50,802 nucleotides of DNA. Origin: an uncultured Clostridia bacterium (GTDB taxonomy: Bacteria > Bacillota > Clostridia > TANB77 > CAG-508). This document shows, in pieces, positions 24,401-33,520 of the stretch. The stretch is from positions 1-50,802 of the forward strand of contig CALXHG010000012.1 of assembly GCA_944388045.1 (NCBI GenBank). Direction: 5' to 3'. Position 1 is the first letter of the stretch. The number at the start of each line of letters is the position of its first letter. The notes beneath the pieces were generated by a model. The model was not told where the DNA came from, did no database searches, and worked only from the letters and a program-made list of their open reading frames with translations. Both the position numbers and the translations under genes were made by a program.

Positions 24401-25591
24401 TTAGTTTCTCTCCTTTCTTAAGCCTAAATATCTATATGGATTTTCTATATTTCCTGTTTCTGCAATTTTTTGTAAATCATTATAAACTGATTCTATTTGA
24501 GCTTCTGTTGTATCTCTTCCACCAATTCCATATACATAATTTACCATAGGAACTTGTTTTTTATTTACATACATAGCTGAAGTTACATCTTCAAATAATG
24601 CTCCTCCTGCTCCATTTAAAGAATCTGCTTTATCTAAAATAGCTACAGCTTTTAAATGTGATAAAGCTTCTGCAACTTCATCTACAGGGAATGGTCTAAA
24701 CATTCTTATTTTTAATAATCCTGCTTTTACTCCTTTTTCTCTTAATTGATTTACAACTGCTTTTGTTGTTCCTGCAGTTGAGTTCATGCAAACTATTGCT
24801 ATTTCTGCATCATCTAACATATATTCTTCAAAAAATCCGTATTTTCTACCTGTCCATTTTTCAAATTCTTCAGCTACTTCTTTAATAACTTGTTTTGCAT
24901 TTCTCATTGCTTCAGCTTGCCCAGCTTTATGTTCAAATAAAAATGATTGCAAATCTAATGGACCAACTGCTATTGGTTCTTTATCATTTAATAAATAATG
25001 TTCTGGGTGGTATTCTCCTATAAATTTTTTTACTTCTTCATCAGTTTCTAATTGAATATTTTCAATTGAATGTGATGTTATAAATCCATCTTGACATACC
25101 ATTAATGGTAATAAAACATTTTTATTTTCTGCTATTTTATGTGCCATTAACATATTATCATATGCTTCTTGATTATTTTCTGAAAATAGCATAATCCATC
25201 CTGCATCTCTAACTCCCATTGCATCTGAATGGTCATTATGAATATTTAATGGTCCTGATACTGCTCTATTTACTAATGCCATAACAATTGGAAGTCTTAA
25301 ACTTGAAGCTATGTAAATCATTTCCCACATTAAAGATAATCCATTTGCTGATGTTGCTGTCATAGCTCTTGCTCCAGCTGCTTCTGCTCCTATTGTTGCA
25401 GACATTGCAGAATGTTCACTTTCTACTGCCACAAATTCTGTATCAACTTCTCCATTTGATACAAATGTAGAAAAATATTGTGGTATTTCTGTTGATGGTG
25501 TTATTGGGAATGCAGCTACAACATCTGGATTAATTTGTTTCATTGCAATTGCTGTTGCCTCATTTCCACTTAATCTTTCTCTAATACTCAT
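24401..25591 (-). CDS. porA: pyruvate:ferredoxin oxidoreductase, alpha subunit
   Basis: 396 residues from the preferred start. SGNEATAIAMKQINPDVVAAFPITPSTEI is the conserved N-terminal pyruvate-binding region; FVAVESEHSAMSATIGAEAAGARAMTATS and SGPLNIHNDHSD follow, with domain II from about 255. The ATG at 25598-25600 directly abuts the SD AAAGGA; the ATG three codons on (25589-25591) is spaced properly. It is one base from porB and cotranscribed with it. Together the subunits convert pyruvate and CoA to acetyl-CoA, CO2 and reduced ferredoxin. Confidence 0.93.
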   Translation of the reverse strand: MSIRERLSGNEATAIAMKQINPDVVAAFPITPSTEIPQYFSTFVSNGEVDTEFVAVESEHSAMSATIGAEAAGARAMTATSANGLSLMWEMIYIASSLRLPIVMALVNRAVSGPLNIHNDHSDAMGVRDAGWIMLFSENNQEAYDNMLMAHKIAENKNVLLPLMVCQDGFITSHSIENIQLETDEEVKKFIGEYHPEHYLLNDKEPIAVGPLDLQSFLFEHKAGQAEAMRNAKQVIKEVAEEFEKWTGRKYGFFEEYMLDDAEIAIVCMNSTAGTTKAVVNQLREKGVKAGLLKIRMFRPFPVDEVAEALSHLKAVAILDKADSLNGAGGALFEDVTSAMYVNKKQVPMVNYVYGIGGRDTTEAQIESVYNDLQKIAETGNIENPYRYLGLRKERN

Positions 25592-25660
25592 TTTTTTCAT
25601 TCCTTTCCTTTGCTCACTATTATACTTTTAGTAAATCTTAGTGATTGTTATTTTATCTAT

Positions 25661-25951
25661 TTAAACTTCTTTCATTTCTATTGCTTTAAATGGACATACT
25701 TTAGCACATACGCCACATCCTTTGCAATAATCATAATTATAATCTTTTCTTTTTAAATCTTCTCCTACAGGAATTGAATTATCTGGGCAAACAGGGAAAC
25801 AAAGTCCACATTGTTTACATTTTTCTTCTATCCAAACTGGTTTCATGCTTCTCCAGTCTCCTGTTTTAAATTCTCTTGCATTTCCTGCACAATATATGTC
25901 TCCACCAATTGTTAGTTTTTCCATTGGTGTTTTTGCATTTATATCTGTCAT
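25661..25951 (-). CDS. porD: pyruvate:ferredoxin oxidoreductase, delta subunit (2x[4Fe-4S])
   Basis: 96 residues. Two ferredoxin motifs are clear: CKQCGLCFPVCPDNSIP and CKGCGVCAKVCPFKAIEM. They carry electrons from the beta subunit to external ferredoxin. GDIYCAGNAREFKTGDWRSMKPV upstream of them is typical of the delta subunit. SD GAGGAGG lies 8 bases before the ATG. It lies between porG and porA. Confidence 0.95.
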   Translation of the reverse strand: MTDINAKTPMEKLTIGGDIYCAGNAREFKTGDWRSMKPVWIEEKCKQCGLCFPVCPDNSIPVGEDLKRKDYNYDYCKGCGVCAKVCPFKAIEMKEV

Positions 25952-25966
25952 TAATTTTTCCTCCTC

Positions 25967-26548
25967 TTATTGAATTTGTTTAACTTCTTTTAAAGCAAGT
26001 TCTAATGCTTTCATATTTCCTTCAATAACTTCTGGTTTTTTTGCAAATTTATGTTTAAATGATGATTTCATATCTTCTATAAATAAGTTTTCGTCCATTA
26101 TTCCTGTTACTTTTACAATTGCTGCAAGCATTGGTGTATTAGGAAAATATTTTCCTAATGTTTCTTCAGAAACTTTTTTTGCATCAATTGCATAAATTCT
26201 TCCTTTGTATCCATTTAATTTTTCTTTTAAATATTCTGGACTTTTTGTTGTATTAATTACAATTGCTCCTTCTTCTTTTAGCCCTGCTGTTACAGGTACA
26301 CTATTTAATAATGTATCATCTACAACTACTACATAATCTGGTTCATAAATGTTACTATGTATTGTAATTGGTTCATCACTAATTCTGTTATAAGCAGTAA
26401 TTGGTGCCCCCATTCTCTCTGGACCATATTCTGGAAAACCTTGTATATACTTTCCAGTATTAAATGCTGCATCTGCAAGTAGTAATGAAGCTGTTTTTGC
26501 TCCTTGACCTCCTCTACCATGCCATCTAATTTCAATTAAATTACTCAT
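25967..26548 (-). CDS. porG: pyruvate:ferredoxin oxidoreductase, gamma subunit
   Basis: 193 residues from the preferred start. IEIRWHGRGGQGAKTASLLLADAAF is the signature of the gamma subunit / domain III, followed by GFPEYGPERMGAPITAYNRI. The ATG at 26558-26560 abuts the SD AAAGGA; the ATG at 26546-26548 is better spaced and gives the normal N terminus. First gene of porGDAB, with a consensus promoter about 150 bases upstream. Confidence 0.94.
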   Translation of the reverse strand: MSNLIEIRWHGRGGQGAKTASLLLADAAFNTGKYIQGFPEYGPERMGAPITAYNRISDEPITIHSNIYEPDYVVVVDDTLLNSVPVTAGLKEEGAIVINTTKSPEYLKEKLNGYKGRIYAIDAKKVSEETLGKYFPNTPMLAAIVKVTGIMDENLFIEDMKSSFKHKFAKKPEVIEGNMKALELALKEVKQIQ

Positions 26549-26699
26549 TACTGGTACCATTCCTTTCTAAATAGTATATTCTTTCTAATTTTAGAAACTT
26601 TATATTTTTACATAATTTATATTTTCCACAAACTATTTTTTATATTTTTACATAAACCTATAATAAATTTCTATAAATTTTGAAAGATTTTCTATGGTT

Positions 26700-26728
26700 A
26701 GTATATTATTATTTTGTTTTGATGTCAA
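26700..26728 (-). promoter_or_regulatory. predicted strong promoter of porGDAB
   Basis: On the minus strand TTGACA (26723-26728) and TATACT (26700-26705) are exactly 17 bases apart. The long AT-rich leader to porG (about 150 bases) shows no recognisable riboswitch. In the rest of the 26549-26956 gap a 24-bp AT-rich direct repeat (26750-26773 and about 26806-26829) is the only other structure seen. Confidence 0.8.
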
Positions 26729-26831
26729 GAGATTTTTCAATACTATACAGTCACATAAAAATATTTTTATTATTTTTGTTTCACATCTATTGTAACACTA
26801 CACTATCACTTAAAAATATTTTTATTATCGA

Positions 26832-26860
26832 TTGACTTTAAGTTTTAATTGTAGTAAAAT
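26832..26860 (+). promoter_or_regulatory. predicted promoter of the 26957 gene
   Basis: TTGACT (26832-26837) and TAAAAT (26855-26860) with a 17-base spacer on the plus strand, divergent from the por promoter. Confidence 0.7.
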
Positions 26861-26894
26861 AAATTGTATGTAATTTTGAATGCTTTCGAAAAAA

Positions 26895-26950
26895 CATCGG
26901 AGGCTTCAAAACCTCTGATGTAAAAATAATTATTTTCATTAGGAGGTTTT
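26895..26950 (+). promoter_or_regulatory. possible RNA switch in the leader of the 26957 gene
   Basis: CATCGGAGG (26895-26903) pairs with CCTCTGATG (26912-26920). AAAACCTC (26908-26915), overlapping that second arm, is exactly complementary to GAGGTTTT (26943-26950), which contains the Shine-Dalgarno. The two pairings exclude each other, so one fold exposes and the other hides the ribosome binding site. No ligand class is recognised. Confidence 0.5.
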
Positions 26951-26956
26951 AAACTT

Positions 26957-27325
26957 ATGAGCACATACCCCTATATCTTTAATGTAGGAGCAATGGCATT
27001 GGAAATTAATATTCCTGCCTCTGACTTCGACATTGAACCCGAATTGTTAGAAAAAAAGAGTATTTCTGAATGGTCTAAGTTTTTTTCTAAGAACATTAAG
27101 AAATTCCCAAAGTACTCTGACAGATTCAAACTGTTATCTAACGCAATTTACACCATGCACTCTATCCAGAAAACAAAGGGTTCTATTGAAAATATTTCTG
27201 TAACAACTAATTTTACCGCAAGAAAAAGATTAAGTTTTACTGTTATTTTCAATACCCCAAATGCAAAAGAAGATTTCATTTGGTTGGTTAAGCAGAAATT
27301 TGGGAATGTGTTATTACCGGCTTAA
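26957..27325 (+). CDS. unknown 122-residue protein
   Basis: 122 residues, no signal peptide or membrane segment, basic overall and with mixed alpha/beta character. I do not recognise the family. The SD GGAGG is 10 bases before the ATG, and a promoter and strong terminator frame it as a single-gene unit. It is one of the few plus-strand genes, and its codon choice (ACC, GCC, CCC, TCC, TTC) is clearly less AT-rich than that of its neighbours, suggesting acquisition or different selection. The leader may control translation. Confidence 0.75.
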   Translation: MSTYPYIFNVGAMALEINIPASDFDIEPELLEKKSISEWSKFFSKNIKKFPKYSDRFKLLSNAIYTMHSIQKTKGSIENISVTTNFTARKRLSFTVIFNTPNAKEDFIWLVKQKFGNVLLPA

Positions 27326-27391
27326 TAATTTTTGTTAAATATCAAAATATATCTAACAAACAAAAGACAGGTAACATCATAAAATAAAAAT

Positions 27392-27443
27392 GGAATTAAG
27401 GCTTTCTGGCAATTGTAAAAATTGCATAGGAAGTCTTAATTCC
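27392..27443 (+). terminator. terminator hairpin after the 26957 gene
   Basis: GGAATTAAG pairs with CTTAATTCC at the base of an approximately 50-base structure, with an inner GCAATT/AATTGC stem, followed by GTTTTC. Confidence 0.7.
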
Positions 27444-27448
27444 GTTTT

Positions 27449-27640
27449 CAAGAACAATAGCGGACATTTTTAGACATTTTATATATTTTTAATATTTTAA
27501 AGTCCGCGTTATTGTTCGTGCGCCAATTTTACGAAGTAAAATTGTGTGCATCCGTTTGAGCGAAGCTCTTTTCTTGAATAGGAAAAAGCAATTTTTCCTA
27601 TTCAAGAACAATAGAGGACTTTTTAGACATTTTATATGTT
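27449..27640. repeat. mosaic hairpin repeat, family B copy 2
   Basis: The longest copy: module 1 (GAACAATAGCGGAC hairpin), module 2 (AATTTTAC/GTAAAATT hairpin and AGCGAAGCT), module 3 (a GAATAGGAAAAA hairpin, about 27574-27605) and then a truncated second module 1 (about 27603-27640). It fills most of the 27326-27654 gap. Confidence 0.85.
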
Positions 27641-27654
27641 AAACAATCAAAAAT

Positions 27655-28575
27655 TTATTTATTTTTGTTTCTTTTGTTTTCAACTTTTTTTGAATCTTTC
27701 ATTTTTTCACTAAATTCTCTTTTGGAATTCTCTATTTTTTCATTAAATTCTTTCTTTGAATTTTCCATCTTTTCACTAAATTCTCTTTTGGAATTTTCTA
27801 TTTTTTTATTAAATTCTCTTTTGGAATTTTCTACTTTTTCATTAAATTCTTTTTTAGAATTTTCTATTCTTTCTTTAAGATCTTTTCTGGATTCTTCAAT
27901 TTTTTTCTTAATTTCTTCCCAAGTACTATATTTTACATATTCTTTTATTGCAGGGAAAGCTTTTACTAGTCTTCTATACAACTTAATTTTCCAGCTTCTA
28001 ATTCGCTTTTGAACTTTTTCTGATATTTCTTCTGTATTATCTCTAAATTCTTTTGACATATCTTTTAAGTCAAATATAACTTTATAAGATACTATTGTAT
28101 CTGCAATAAATAAGATTGTTATTAAAGACAATATAATGTGAAGAGCTAATTCTGGAACTTTTTCTATATATTTTATAAAAAATGGATTTATTACAAATAC
28201 AATTGTTGTTCCTAATAGACCAAATAAAATTAAATTTTGTAAACATACTCTACCATTTAAATTAAATTTTCTATCTGAATAATCCCACCATCTTGCTTTA
28301 AATATTTTTTCCATAAAATAACTTGTTAAATATTCCAAAATTCCACATATAATAATTGACATTACAAATGTTGCTAATACATCATCACTATATTTTTTTA
28401 ATAAAATAGTAATTAATACAACACCCGTCCCATATATTGGACAATATGGTCCTATTAAAAATCCTCTATCTACAAGCTTTTTTTCTCGAATTGAAATTCC
28501 TACAGTTTCCATTACCCATCCTGCAAAAGAATAAATATAAAATAATGCTAAATATGTTTCTATTTGTGATAACAA
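27655..28575 (-). CDS. CmpB-type (PF06541-like) membrane protein with hendecad-repeat tail
   Basis: 306 residues. Five or six membrane helices (about 5-165) include YIYSFAGWVMETV, RGFLIGPYCPIYGTGVV and GILEYLTSYFMEKIFKARWWDYSDRKFNLNGRVC, the core of the 'putative ABC transporter permease' family PF06541, whose function is unproven. From about residue 230 on, six to seven tandem 11-residue units of the type ENSKREFNEKI form a highly charged cytoplasmic tail, a pattern of right-handed coiled coils. The start is TTG, 8 bases after AAGGAAGGG. No ABC ATPase is adjacent. Confidence 0.75.
   Translation of the reverse strand: MLSQIETYLALFYIYSFAGWVMETVGISIREKKLVDRGFLIGPYCPIYGTGVVLITILLKKYSDDVLATFVMSIIICGILEYLTSYFMEKIFKARWWDYSDRKFNLNGRVCLQNLILFGLLGTTIVFVINPFFIKYIEKVPELALHIILSLITILFIADTIVSYKVIFDLKDMSKEFRDNTEEISEKVQKRIRSWKIKLYRRLVKAFPAIKEYVKYSTWEEIKKKIEESRKDLKERIENSKKEFNEKVENSKREFNKKIENSKREFSEKMENSKKEFNEKIENSKREFSEKMKDSKKVENKRNKNK
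27692..27895 (-). repeat. 33-bp tandem repeats encoding hendecads
   Basis: About six imperfect copies of a 33-bp unit encode ENSK(K/R)EF(N/S)(E/K)K(I/M/V). Silent and replacement differences between copies show repeated duplication. Confidence 0.85.
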
Positions 28576-28702
28576 TTTTTAATCCCTTCCTTTTATAATA
28601 TTTTTCTTCTTAATTTAATATAATAGGGAAGCAAAACTTCTCTATTACATTAATTTTTTAATAAATCTAATTTATAATTATTTTTCTATAAGTAACTATC
28701 AT

Positions 28703-31700
28703 TTAATTTGTTTTTACTTTTTTATTGGAATTTTTACTTTCTTTAATTTTTTCATTTTTTTCGATATTTTCTTTTTCCAATACTTTTTTCTGTTTTTCAA
28801 CATTTTCTTTTTCTACTGCTTTTTTCTGTTTTTCTTTTAATTTTAAATTATCTTTTGCAACAGTCATAAGAAGTTTTATTCTATTAGTTTGGTTTGCCTC
28901 ACTTGCACCTGGGTCATAGTCAACAGGAACAATATTAGAATCAGGAAATTTATCTCTAATAGTTTTAATTACACCTTTTCCAACAACATGGTTTGGTAAA
29001 CAAGCAAATGGTTGAACACAAATAATGTTTTTTATGTCATTTTCCATATATTCAAGCATTTCTGCTGTTAAAAACCATCCTTCTCCTGTTTGATTTCCTG
29101 TTGATAAAATAGATTTTACATTATCTGCCAAATGCCATATATCACAAGTTGGTAAATATCCTTTTTTAGATTCTGCAAGTGCCTTTCTCGTATCTTTTTC
29201 AAAAGAATCAATTAATTTTATAGCTGTACCAAATAATACTGATTTTAATGATTTATCTTTTAATAATTTATGTGAAATTACACTATTTGCTGCAACATAT
29301 TTAATAAATCCCATAAAATCTGGAAGTACAACTTCTGCTCCTTCTTTTTCCAATAAATCAGTTACAAAATTGTTTCCAAATGGATGATATTTTATTAAAA
29401 TTTCTCCAACTATACCAACTTTTGGCTTTTCTTTAGATTTTTTCCATTCAATTTTTTCAAAATCTTCTACTATGTTATATATACTTTTTGAAAATTCTTT
29501 TGAACTACTATTTATTGCAAGGTCTTTTGTTGTTTCTAGCCATTTGTCAAATAATTTTTGCGTTTCACCTTTATTTTTTTCATATGGTCTATTTTTATAC
29601 AACATTTTTTGTAAAAGATCTCCATATACAATTGCTTTTAACAATTTTTCTACCATACTAAATGTAAATTTAAATCCAGGATTTTTCTCCATTCCAACAA
29701 CATTAAATGAAATTACTGGTACTTGCTCATATCCTGCATCTTTTAAAGCTTTGCGTATAAATCCAATATAATTTGTTGCTCTACAGCCTCCACCTGTTTG
29801 AGACATTATTAATGCTACTTTATTTACATCATATTCTCCAGATTCTAATGCTTCTATCATTTGCCCTGTTGTTATAATAGAAGGATAACATGCATCATTA
29901 TTTACATATTTTAGTCCTGTTTCGATTGTATGTGGTGTACATTCTCTTAAAAGTTTTGCTTTATATCCTTCACTTTGTAAAACTGGTTCTAAATATTCAA
30001 AATGTATTGGTGCCATTTGTGGTATTAAAATTAAAAATTCTTTTTTCATTTCTTTTGTAAATGGATTTTTCTTTAAATAATAATCTCCTGTTGCTTCACT
30101 TTTATCTTTTTTTGCATTTAACCTTTTATTTATACTTGCTAATAATGAACGTAAACGTATTCTTACAGCTCCTAAATTGTTTACTTCATCTATTTTTATT
30201 AATGTGTACATTTTTCCAAAGCTTGTTAAAATTTCTTCAACTTCATCTGTTGTTACTGCATCAACTCCACATCCAAATGAATTTATTTGCACAAGCTCTA
30301 AATTGTCATGTCTGCCAACAAAATCTGCAGAAGCATATAATCTTGAATGGAACATCCATTGGTCTACAACTCGTAATGGTCTTTCTGGAATTGCTTTATC
30401 TGCAACACTGTCTTCTGTTAACACACACATTCCTAAACTTGTTATTAGTGTATCTATTCCATGATTTATTTCTGGATCTATATGATATGGTCTTCCTGCT
30501 AAAACAATTCCTTTTAAATTGTTTTTTTCAATATATTCTAATGTTTCTTTCCCTTTATTATGAATATCTTCTCTACATTTTTTATATTCTTGCTGAGCTT
30601 TTTCAATTGCTATTTTTAATTCTTTTTTTGTAAAATTATATTCTTTAAATTCATCAAGCTCCATAATTCTTTTTAATAATGCATCAGATTCAAATGGTAA
30701 AAATGGGTTTATAAATTTTACATTTTTTAGTTCTTCAACATTATTTTTTAGAACTTCTGAATATGAGATTACAATTGGACAATTATATCTATTATTTGCA
30801 TCTTTATATTCTTTTCTAGAATAAGGAATACATGGATAAAATATTGTTTTTATTCCTTTTTGAATTAAGCTAATTACATGCCCATGTGATAATTTTGCCG
30901 GATAACATACAGATTCTGAAGGCATTGATTCTATTCCTTTTTCATATATTTTTCTTGTGCTTTTTTCTGATATAATTACTCTAAATCCTAAATTAGTAAA
31001 TAATGTAAACCAAAATGGATAATCTTCATACATATTTAGTACCCTTGGAATTCCAATTGTTCCTCTTGGTGCATCTTTTTCTTCTAATGGCTTATAATCA
31101 AATATTCTTTCATATTTGTATTTTACAAGATTTGGTAAGTCTTTGTGTGAATTTACTATTCCCTCTCCTTTTTCACATCTGTTTCCAGATATGTGGCGTT
31201 TTCCATTACTAAATTGATTTATTGTTAATTGACAATGATTTTCACATCCATTACATCTTGTATGTGTAACTTTTATATCTAGTTTATCAATTTGTTCTAC
31301 TGTTGCAATTGTTGAATGATATTCCATATCCATATTTGCTTCATATTGTTCACATGCAAGTAATGCCATTCCATATGCTCCCATAAGTCCTGCAATATCT
31401 GGTCTTATTACATTTCTTCCTACAATTAATTCAAATGCTCTTAATACTGCCTCATTGTAAAAAGTTCCTCCTTGTACAACTATATGACTTCCAAGTTTTT
31501 TTACATCTCTAATTTTCATTACTTTTTGAATTGCATTTTTTATTACTGAATATGATAAACCTGCAGATATATCTCCAACAGAATATCCCTCTTTTTGTGC
31601 TTGTTTTATTTTAGAATTCATAAATACTGTACATCTTGACCCTAAGTCTACTGGATTTTGTGCTTCTAATGCTTCTTCAACAAATTTATCTATACTTAAG

Positions 31701-33079
31701 TTTAAACTTTTTGCAAATGTTTCTATAAATGAACCACATCCTGATGAACAAGCTTCGTTTAACATGATATTATCAATTGTGTTATTTTTTAGTTTGATAT
31801 ATTTCATATCTTGTCCACCAATGTCTACTATACTTGTTACTTTTGGTTCAAATTTTTTTGCAGCTGTGTAATGTGCTATTGTTTCTATTTCATTTAAGTC
31901 TACATTTAATGCTGTTTGTATTAGTTTTTCTCCATATCCTGTAACTCCACTATAACGTATAATAGCCTTTTCTGGTAAAACTTTATACAATTTTTTTAAC
32001 ATTTCTATAATACTGTCAAGTGGCTTTCCCTCATTACTTTGGTATGCTGAATATAATAATGTTCCATCTCTATCTGTTACAACAAGTTTTGATGTTGTTG
32101 AACCTGCATCTATTCCTATAAAACAGTCTCCTTTATGTTCTGAAAGTGGCTTTTTGGGTACAACATCTTTGTCATGTCTTTTTTTAAATTCTTCATATTC
32201 AATATTTGTTTTGAATAGTGGTTGTAATGGCTGTGAAGTTGTGTCATGAGATTGCTTTAATACTTGAATTTTGCTTTTTAGTTTTTCTGCACTTATTGGT
32301 TCCATGTCTTTTGCATCTAAACATGCTCCTTTTGCAACTAATAAGTGTGCTTCTTTTGGTACTATTGTTTGTTCTGGTGTAAGGTGTAATGTTTCTACAA
32401 ATCTTTTTCTTAATTCTGGTAAATATGTTAGTGGTCCACCTAAAAATGCAACATTTCCTCTAATTGGTCTTCCACAAGCAAGTCCAGATATTGTTTGATT
32501 TACAACTGCTTGTAAAATAGAAACAGCAATATCTTCTTTTGCTGCTCCTTCATTTAATAATGGTTGTACATCAGTTTTGGCAAAAACACCACATCTTGAT
32601 GCTATTGGATAAATTGTTTGATATCCTTTGGCAAGTTCATTTAATCCTGCTGTATCTGTATTAAGTAATGATGCCATTTGGTCTAAAAATGCTCCTGTTC
32701 CTCCTGCACATGTTCCATTCATACGTTGCTCTATTGATTTTCCAAAATATATTATTTTCGCATCTTCTCCACCTAGCTCTATTACTACATCTGTTTGTGG
32801 TATATATTTTTCTACTGCTCTTTTACATGCAACTACTTCTTGTATAAATGGTACATCCAAAAAGTTTGCTGTACTCATTGCTCCAGAACCTGTTAATGCT
32901 AATGTGAATTTGCAGTCTTTATATTTTTTAACTAAATCCTCTAACACTCTACATACTGTGTTTTTAGTATCAGAATAATGTCTTTCGTATGATGTATATA
33001 TTTCTTCTAGATTTTCGTTCATAACAGCTATTTTTACTGTTGTTGAACCTACATCCATTCCTATATGTATAATCCTCAT
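28703..33079 (-). CDS. double acyl-CoA dehydratase activase / DUF2229 fusion protein
   Basis: 1458 residues. Two BcrA/BadF-type ASKHA ATPase domains come first: about 1-265 (GMDVGSTTVKIAV, cluster cysteines in NGTCAGGTGAF and ASRCGVFAK) and about 325-580 (GIDAGSTTSKLVV, EACSSGCGSFIE, GSRCTVF). A DUF2229 region (about 670-890) and a 2-hydroxyacyl-CoA dehydratase-like part (about 900-1390) follow, then a Lys/Glu repeat tail. Activases of this type use ATP and a shared [4Fe-4S] cluster to push low-potential electrons into dehydratases or related enzymes; here the physiological substrate is unknown. The ferredoxin-reducing por operon nearby could supply electrons (inference). SD AAAGGA is about 13 bases before the ATG. 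Confidence 0.88.
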   Translation of the reverse strand: MRIIHIGMDVGSTTVKIAVMNENLEEIYTSYERHYSDTKNTVCRVLEDLVKKYKDCKFTLALTGSGAMSTANFLDVPFIQEVVACKRAVEKYIPQTDVVIELGGEDAKIIYFGKSIEQRMNGTCAGGTGAFLDQMASLLNTDTAGLNELAKGYQTIYPIASRCGVFAKTDVQPLLNEGAAKEDIAVSILQAVVNQTISGLACGRPIRGNVAFLGGPLTYLPELRKRFVETLHLTPEQTIVPKEAHLLVAKGACLDAKDMEPISAEKLKSKIQVLKQSHDTTSQPLQPLFKTNIEYEEFKKRHDKDVVPKKPLSEHKGDCFIGIDAGSTTSKLVVTDRDGTLLYSAYQSNEGKPLDSIIEMLKKLYKVLPEKAIIRYSGVTGYGEKLIQTALNVDLNEIETIAHYTAAKKFEPKVTSIVDIGGQDMKYIKLKNNTIDNIMLNEACSSGCGSFIETFAKSLNLSIDKFVEEALEAQNPVDLGSRCTVFMNSKIKQAQKEGYSVGDISAGLSYSVIKNAIQKVMKIRDVKKLGSHIVVQGGTFYNEAVLRAFELIVGRNVIRPDIAGLMGAYGMALLACEQYEANMDMEYHSTIATVEQIDKLDIKVTHTRCNGCENHCQLTINQFSNGKRHISGNRCEKGEGIVNSHKDLPNLVKYKYERIFDYKPLEEKDAPRGTIGIPRVLNMYEDYPFWFTLFTNLGFRVIISEKSTRKIYEKGIESMPSESVCYPAKLSHGHVISLIQKGIKTIFYPCIPYSRKEYKDANNRYNCPIVISYSEVLKNNVEELKNVKFINPFLPFESDALLKRIMELDEFKEYNFTKKELKIAIEKAQQEYKKCREDIHNKGKETLEYIEKNNLKGIVLAGRPYHIDPEINHGIDTLITSLGMCVLTEDSVADKAIPERPLRVVDQWMFHSRLYASADFVGRHDNLELVQINSFGCGVDAVTTDEVEEILTSFGKMYTLIKIDEVNNLGAVRIRLRSLLASINKRLNAKKDKSEATGDYYLKKNPFTKEMKKEFLILIPQMAPIHFEYLEPVLQSEGYKAKLLRECTPHTIETGLKYVNNDACYPSIITTGQMIEALESGEYDVNKVALIMSQTGGGCRATNYIGFIRKALKDAGYEQVPVISFNVVGMEKNPGFKFTFSMVEKLLKAIVYGDLLQKMLYKNRPYEKNKGETQKLFDKWLETTKDLAINSSSKEFSKSIYNIVEDFEKIEWKKSKEKPKVGIVGEILIKYHPFGNNFVTDLLEKEGAEVVLPDFMGFIKYVAANSVISHKLLKDKSLKSVLFGTAIKLIDSFEKDTRKALAESKKGYLPTCDIWHLADNVKSILSTGNQTGEGWFLTAEMLEYMENDIKNIICVQPFACLPNHVVGKGVIKTIRDKFPDSNIVPVDYDPGASEANQTNRIKLLMTVAKDNLKLKEKQKKAVEKENVEKQKKVLEKENIEKNEKIKESKNSNKKVKTN

Positions 33080-33116
33080 TTTAAATCACGTTTCCTTTTT
33101 AATGTTATTGGGCAAT

Positions 33117-33153
33117 TTGGTGCCGGTCCATTTTTTCATTGGGGGTCGGTCCC
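33117..33153 (+). repeat. REP-like pair upstream of the activase gene
   Basis: TTGGTGCCGGTCC (33117-33129) and GGGGGTCGGTCCC (33141-33153), a hybrid of the two REP subtypes in this window, lie in the leader of the activase gene. Confidence 0.8.
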
Positions 33154-33206
33154 TTTTTGTTTAGAAATAATTTTTCAACCTTTTTATGTTCTTTCAATTC
33201 AATTGT

Positions 33207-33235
33207 AATATAACATAAAGTTTAAGATTTTTCAA
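33207..33235 (-). promoter_or_regulatory. predicted promoter of the activase gene
   Basis: TTGAAA (33230-33235) and TATATT (33207-33212) on the minus strand, 17 bases apart. A transcript from it would include the REP-like pair. The 33080-33582 gap otherwise holds only REP units and hairpins. Confidence 0.5.
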
Positions 33236-33258
33236 GTTAAGTTTTGACAATTTGACAA

Positions 33259-33283
33259 TTTGGTGCCGGTTCTCTTTTGTCCC
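33259..33283 (+). repeat. single REP-like unit
   Basis: TTTGGTGCCGGTTCTCTTTT, the same subtype as the two units downstream of uvrA but in inverse orientation. Confidence 0.7.
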
Positions 33284-33462
33284 TTTTTCTTTGCTCCGTT
33301 GACTGTTTATGGTTTGTTATTTTTTGTCGCTTTTTGTATAATACTTTTTTATTATACAATTTTTTTATGAAAGTTGTGTGAATTAATTCCAAAAATGCTC
33401 TGACTACTGATTAACTGTTAAATAAACTTTTACATGATTAAATAAAAAATTAAATGATGTTG

Positions 33463-33482
33463 AAATAGGAAAAACGTTTTTT
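33463..33482. terminator. short hairpin, AGGAAAAAACG type
   Basis: AGGAAAAAC/GTTTTTTCCT inverted repeat, resembling module 3 of family B; probably a terminator or repeat remnant. Confidence 0.4.
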
Positions 33483-33520
33483 CCTAAATTGTTTATTATT
33501 CATCTATAATTTTTATTAAA

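Noticed and set aside
26561..26956. riboswitch before porG
   Set aside because: The leader is AT-rich with no conserved riboswitch core; only a promoter and direct repeats could be supported.
30061..30633. 190-residue Leu/Phe-rich ORF on the plus strand
   Set aside because: It lies entirely antisense to the activase gene; Leu/Phe richness is what AT-rich Lys/Glu codons give when read backwards.
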